Assembly (NCBI GenBank): GCA_031268385.1
Contig: JAIRXH010000037.1
Coordinates: 1-35,886 of the forward strand
Reading direction: 5' to 3'
From: Treponema sp.
Lineage (GTDB): Bacteria; Spirochaetota; Spirochaetia; Treponematales; Breznakiellaceae
DNA: 35,886 bases
A program made the translations under genes and the position numbers. Below are positions 33,447 through 35,886 of the stretch, in pieces (position 1 is the stretch's first letter; each line of letters starts with the position of its first letter). The notes beneath the pieces were generated by a model, which had not been told where the DNA came from, ran no database searches, and was given only the letters and a program-made list of their open reading frames with translations.

Positions 33447-34400
33447 ATGAACAATCTTCTGGATATTCTGCGTCTGGGTATTTTTTATGACGGTTATTAT
33501 TTTTACAAGATAAGCAACTACTATAAATACGAACATGAAAAGAAGTCCAGAATAAGCATTTCCGGCCTGCATGAATTTATCAGGAACGAAGTCGCCTCCC
33601 TCACAAAGATGGATATACGCCAGTGCCAGATAATCGACGCCCACTACTTCAAGGGCCGTTCGTCCGCGAAGGAACTGGGCGAAAAGGTTCAGAGCGAACG
33701 GGCCTTTGAGGACATCCTCATGCGTGAAAATATCGTCACCCATTATCTGCCCCTGCGGTACGACGAAAACAACATCGCCCACGAGAAGGGCATAGATGTC
33801 TGGCTTGCCCTGGAAGCCTACGAACTTGCCATATACAAACATTTTGACATCCTTGTGCTGGTCGCCGGGGACGGCGATTATGTTCCCCTTGTCCGAAAGC
33901 TCCACACCCTGGGGGCGCAGGTCATGCTGATAAGCTGGGACTTTGTCTTTCACAATGAAAACGGCGACACGGTGGAAACCAAGACATCCCGCCAGCTTCT
34001 GGAAGAAGTTTTTTATCCGGTGCTCATGCACCAGCGGATAGAGCAGAACAACGACAGCTTTATCAAAAACCTCTTTGTGCCCGAGCGCCGCGCCGACAAG
34101 GCGCCGCTCCTCTTTGATATCAAAAGCGGCGCCGGCGCCGGCGCCGAAACCGTGGATGACGACAAGGAACTGCCCGAATATTTTTCCACCATACTTATCA
34201 TCAATGTTAACGGCTTTGGTTTTATCAGGGACGAAGAGCGGAACAACATATTTTTCCATTACAGCACCATTACCAACAGGGATTTTTCCGAGCTGCAGCC
34301 CGGCATGAAAGTAAAATACACGCTGGAAGACGACGAGGAACGGAGCAAGAAGGAAGAAATGCCCCGTTACCGGGCCTATAAAGTAACCGTCATTGAATAA
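33447..34400 (+). CDS. NYN-domain (LabA/DUF88-like) ribonuclease fused to a cold-shock-type domain
   Basis: A 317-residue protein. Residues 8-190 form a NYN (PIN-like) nuclease domain with the metal-binding aspartates D15 (IFYDGYYFY), D117 (KGIDVWLALEAY) and D142/D144 (VAGDGDYVPLV). A low-complexity linker with GAGAGAE follows. Residues 245-317 look like a cold-shock/OB domain: GFGFIRDE resembles RNP1 and NIFFHYS resembles RNP2, followed by ELQPGMKVKYTLE. The combination suggests an RNA-cleaving enzyme with its own RNA-binding module; the target RNA is unknown. GGGGAG precedes the start. It has its own promoter and ends at a strong terminator shared with the convergent J-domain gene. Confidence 0.88.
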   Translation: MNNLLDILRLGIFYDGYYFYKISNYYKYEHEKKSRISISGLHEFIRNEVASLTKMDIRQCQIIDAHYFKGRSSAKELGEKVQSERAFEDILMRENIVTHYLPLRYDENNIAHEKGIDVWLALEAYELAIYKHFDILVLVAGDGDYVPLVRKLHTLGAQVMLISWDFVFHNENGDTVETKTSRQLLEEVFYPVLMHQRIEQNNDSFIKNLFVPERRADKAPLLFDIKSGAGAGAETVDDDKELPEYFSTILIINVNGFGFIRDEERNNIFFHYSTITNRDFSELQPGMKVKYTLEDDEERSKKEEMPRYRAYKVTVIE

Positions 34401-34411
34401 GGAACCCCGCC

Positions 34412-34438
34412 GAACGGCGCGCGCCGTTCCCTTTTTTT
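34412..34438. terminator. Intrinsic terminator between convergent genes
   Basis: GAACGGCGC pairs with GCGCCGTTC (34412-34429), followed by seven T from 34432. It lies 12 bases after the NYN gene stop. The T-run favours + strand termination. Confidence 0.88.
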
Positions 34439-34880
34439 ACGCCTTTCCCTTCCGCCATTCCTCTATCCTGTCGTAGGCGGCGTTGATCCGCGCCGTTTTG
34501 CCCGACGCCTTGTTGAAATTTTCCGGATGCCGGGCGTGGCGGTCGGGGTGGTGTATGTTGAGGAGCTTCTTGTACGCCTCCCTGCATTCCCCTGCCGAAG
34601 CGCCGAAGGGAAGCCCCAGCTCCGCGAAATCGGCCCGGAGCGGTTCGGGGGGCCCCTCCGCCGCGCCGCCGCCCCCCCTGTCCCTTTCCCGCCTTTCCTC
34701 TGCGCCGCCTTTCCCCGCGCCCTCCCGTCCGCCTTTTCGGCGGTCAAGGTAATCGTCGAGCTCCGCGAAGGCGGCGTCCAGGTCGGGGTCGCCCGACCGG
34801 CCGCGTCCGTCCGGGATCCCCTCATCCCCGCTGTTAAGGTAGCTTTTAATGACGTTCCCGATCCGGTCAACAATGCCCAT
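34437..34880 (-). CDS. J-domain protein (DnaJ-like co-chaperone)
   Basis: A 147-residue protein with a C-terminal J domain (about 84-145) containing HPD at 111-113 in LLNIHHPDRHARHP, preceded by CREAYKKLL and followed by ARINAAYDRIEEW. HPD is needed to stimulate DnaK ATPase. Residues 1-48 are a helical segment (MGIVDRIGNVIKSYLN, then DLDAAFAELDDYLDRRK), and 49-80 is a charged glycine-rich linker. With no zinc or C-terminal substrate domain it is a type III J protein that probably recruits Hsp70 to a specific client. The start at 34880 has no clear ribosome site, so it could begin slightly later. It converges on the NYN-domain gene; its far side is a large repeat array. Confidence 0.85.
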   Translation of the reverse strand: MGIVDRIGNVIKSYLNSGDEGIPDGRGRSGDPDLDAAFAELDDYLDRRKGGREGAGKGGAEERRERDRGGGGAAEGPPEPLRADFAELGLPFGASAGECREAYKKLLNIHHPDRHARHPENFNKASGKTARINAAYDRIEEWRKGKA

Positions 34881-34950
34881 ACGTCATGGTAGCGCCTTTA
34901 GGCTGTCTGCGCAATTCCGGGCCAGCCGGCCCGGCAAGCCATTGCCAGCA

Positions 34951-35737
34951 TGGAGTTTTGCGGCTCCGAAAGCGGACACCGCCCTCAAACAGCGCACCGC
35001 CGCCGCGAAACTCCCCGGCCCAAAACCGCAGGTTTTGGGCCAGTTACGACAGCCAACCGGATGGCCGCGGCAGCATGGAGTTTTGCGGCTCCGAAAGCGG
35101 ACAGCGCCCTCAAACAGCGCCGCCGCCGCCGCGAAACTCCCCAGCCCAAACCCGCAGGTTTTGGGCAACCATCGTCAGCCTGGAGTTTTGCGGCTTCGAA
35201 GGCGGACAACGCCCTCAAACAGCGCCGCCGCCGCCGCGAAACTCCCCGGCCCAAAACCGCAGGTGTTGGGCCGGTTACGACTGCCAGCGAGCTGGGTACG
35301 ACAGCCAGCGAGCTGGTTACGACAGCCAGCGAGCTGGTTACGACAGCCAGCGAGCTGGTTACGACAGCCAGCTGGATTTCTGCGGCAGCCAACCGGATGG
35401 TTACGACAGCCAGCTGGATTTCTGCGGCAGCCAACCGGATGGTTACGACAGCCAACCGGATGGCCGCGGCAGCCAACCGGCCGGCCCGGCAAGCCATCGT
35501 CAGCCTGGAGTTTTGCGGCTTCGAAGGTGGACAGCGCTTTCAAACAGCGCCGCCACCGCCGTAAAACTCCCCAGGCGAAGGCGAAGCTGCGCTTCGTCTT
35601 CGCCCCGGCAGCCGACCGGATAGCCGCGGCAAGCCATCGTCAGCTTGGAGTTTTGCGGCTTCGAAGGTGGACAGCGCTTTCAAACAGCGCCGCCGCCGCC
35701 GCAAAACTCCCCAGCCCAAAACCGCAGGTTTTGGGCC
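34951..35737 (+). repeat. Array of five two-hairpin repeat units
   Basis: Five units of about 91-100 bp start at 34951, 35076, 35181, 35506 and 35646. Each opens TGGAGTTTTGCGGC, continues through a GC-rich middle with CAAACAGCGC, and closes GCCGC(A/G)AAACTCCCC, so the ends pair as a 13-bp stem. A second hairpin follows: CCCAAAACC-GCA-GGTTTTGGG in units 1 and 5 (with small changes in 2 and 3), but GGCGAAGGCGAAGC-TGC-GCTTCGTCTTCGCC (one mismatch) in unit 4. No gene is convincing in 34881-35886; frames open through the repeats are compositional. Confidence 0.85.
35275..35463 (+). repeat. Tandem repeat with 21-bp period
   Basis: Nine 21-bp periods lie between repeat units 3 and 4. Four are TTACGACAGCCAGCGAGCTG-type units (35275-35358), followed by two 42-bp units (35359-35442) with CCAGCTGGATTTCTGCGGC, and a last 21-mer. 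CCAGCGAGCTGG inside the unit is itself palindromic. Copies are almost identical, so expansion looks recent. There are no spacers of the CRISPR kind. Confidence 0.9.
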
Positions 35738-35739
35738 TT

Positions 35740-35886
35740 CTTCCCATTCGTGGTTACAATGAGCGGCGGCGGAAATATCCCAGGGCATCGACATTTACTT
35801 TTTTCAATACCAAAATTCCCTTAAAATTAGACTATTTTGAAGAAGAAATTCACCGCAAAGTCGCGGAAGGCGAAGAAGTTCCGGTA
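35740..35886 (+). other. Right edge: possible partial coding frame
   Basis: After the repeat array, base composition becomes AT-richer from about 35790. One + frame remains open to the edge and ends LDYFEEEIHRKVAEGEEVPV, which reads like real protein, but no ATG precedes it in frame within the non-repeat part. Too short to identify. Confidence 0.25.

Noticed and set aside
35275-35463. Possible CRISPR array
   Set aside because: The 21-bp repeats are directly adjacent with no unique spacers, and no cas genes are nearby.
34951-35737. Integron attC sites
   Set aside because: Hairpin units resemble a cassette array in spacing, but the conserved attC core sites (RYYYAAC/GTTRRRY) and gene cassettes are absent.
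34886-35794. Long open frames on both strands through the right-end array (up to 245 aa)
   Set aside because: They are low-complexity translations of the hairpin and 21-bp repeats, open in several frames at once, without ribosome sites or a recognisable fold.

Overview
The window looks like chromosome from a spirochaete, probably an uncultured or gut-associated relative of Treponema. This is inferred from gene content and style: CUT1 sugar transporters paired with a YesM/YesN-type two-component system, very compact operons, many palindromic repeats between genes, and fairly high GC. No 16S rRNA or other decisive marker is present, so the assignment is tentative.

Left end (1-3623): hairpin repeats, a small hypothetical protein, rpmB (L28) with a clear promoter, a convergent metallo-beta-lactamase-fold hydrolase, and eno. 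About 610 bases dense in palindromic and direct repeats follow.

Sugar operon, + strand (3624-16532): a lipoprotein sugar-binding protein, two CUT1 permeases, a poorly classified TIM-barrel glycosidase-like protein, two tandem GH78 alpha-L-rhamnosidases and a GH42-like beta-galactosidase. None of the four hydrolases shows a signal peptide. The likely logic is import of rhamnose/galactose-containing oligosaccharides followed by breakdown in the cytoplasm. No transporter ATPase is encoded here.

Decayed segment (about 16563-18895, - strand): a GHL6-type glycosidase gene that seems to lack its 5' end, and a broken fragment of a Gfo/Idh/MocA oxidoreductase. A tRNA-Val(GAC) and a repeat-bounded intergenic region with a bidirectional terminator follow.

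Second sugar system, - strand (26007 down to 19651): a YesN-type regulator, a YesM-type sensor kinase, a lipoprotein sugar-binding protein and two CUT1 permeases. A long, highly structured spacer lies between the binding protein and the permeases. Upstream is a tRNA gene with a good promoter but an unexpected ATT anticodon.

Housekeeping operon, + strand (26592-32253): murG, cvpA-like, holB-like, a PAS histidine kinase and an NtrC-type sigma-54 activator, all overlapping by 4-8 bases. It converges on a Gfo/Idh/MocA oxidoreductase. Next come a NYN-nuclease/cold-shock-domain fusion and a J-domain protein facing each other across a strong terminator.

Right end (34881-35886): an array of five copies of a two-hairpin repeat with an embedded 21-bp-period tandem repeat. 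Single or double copies of the same repeat lie upstream of eno and murG. Its second hairpin changes stem sequence while keeping base-pairing and a GCA/TGC loop. This repeat family and the ATT-anticodon tRNA are the most unusual items in the window.
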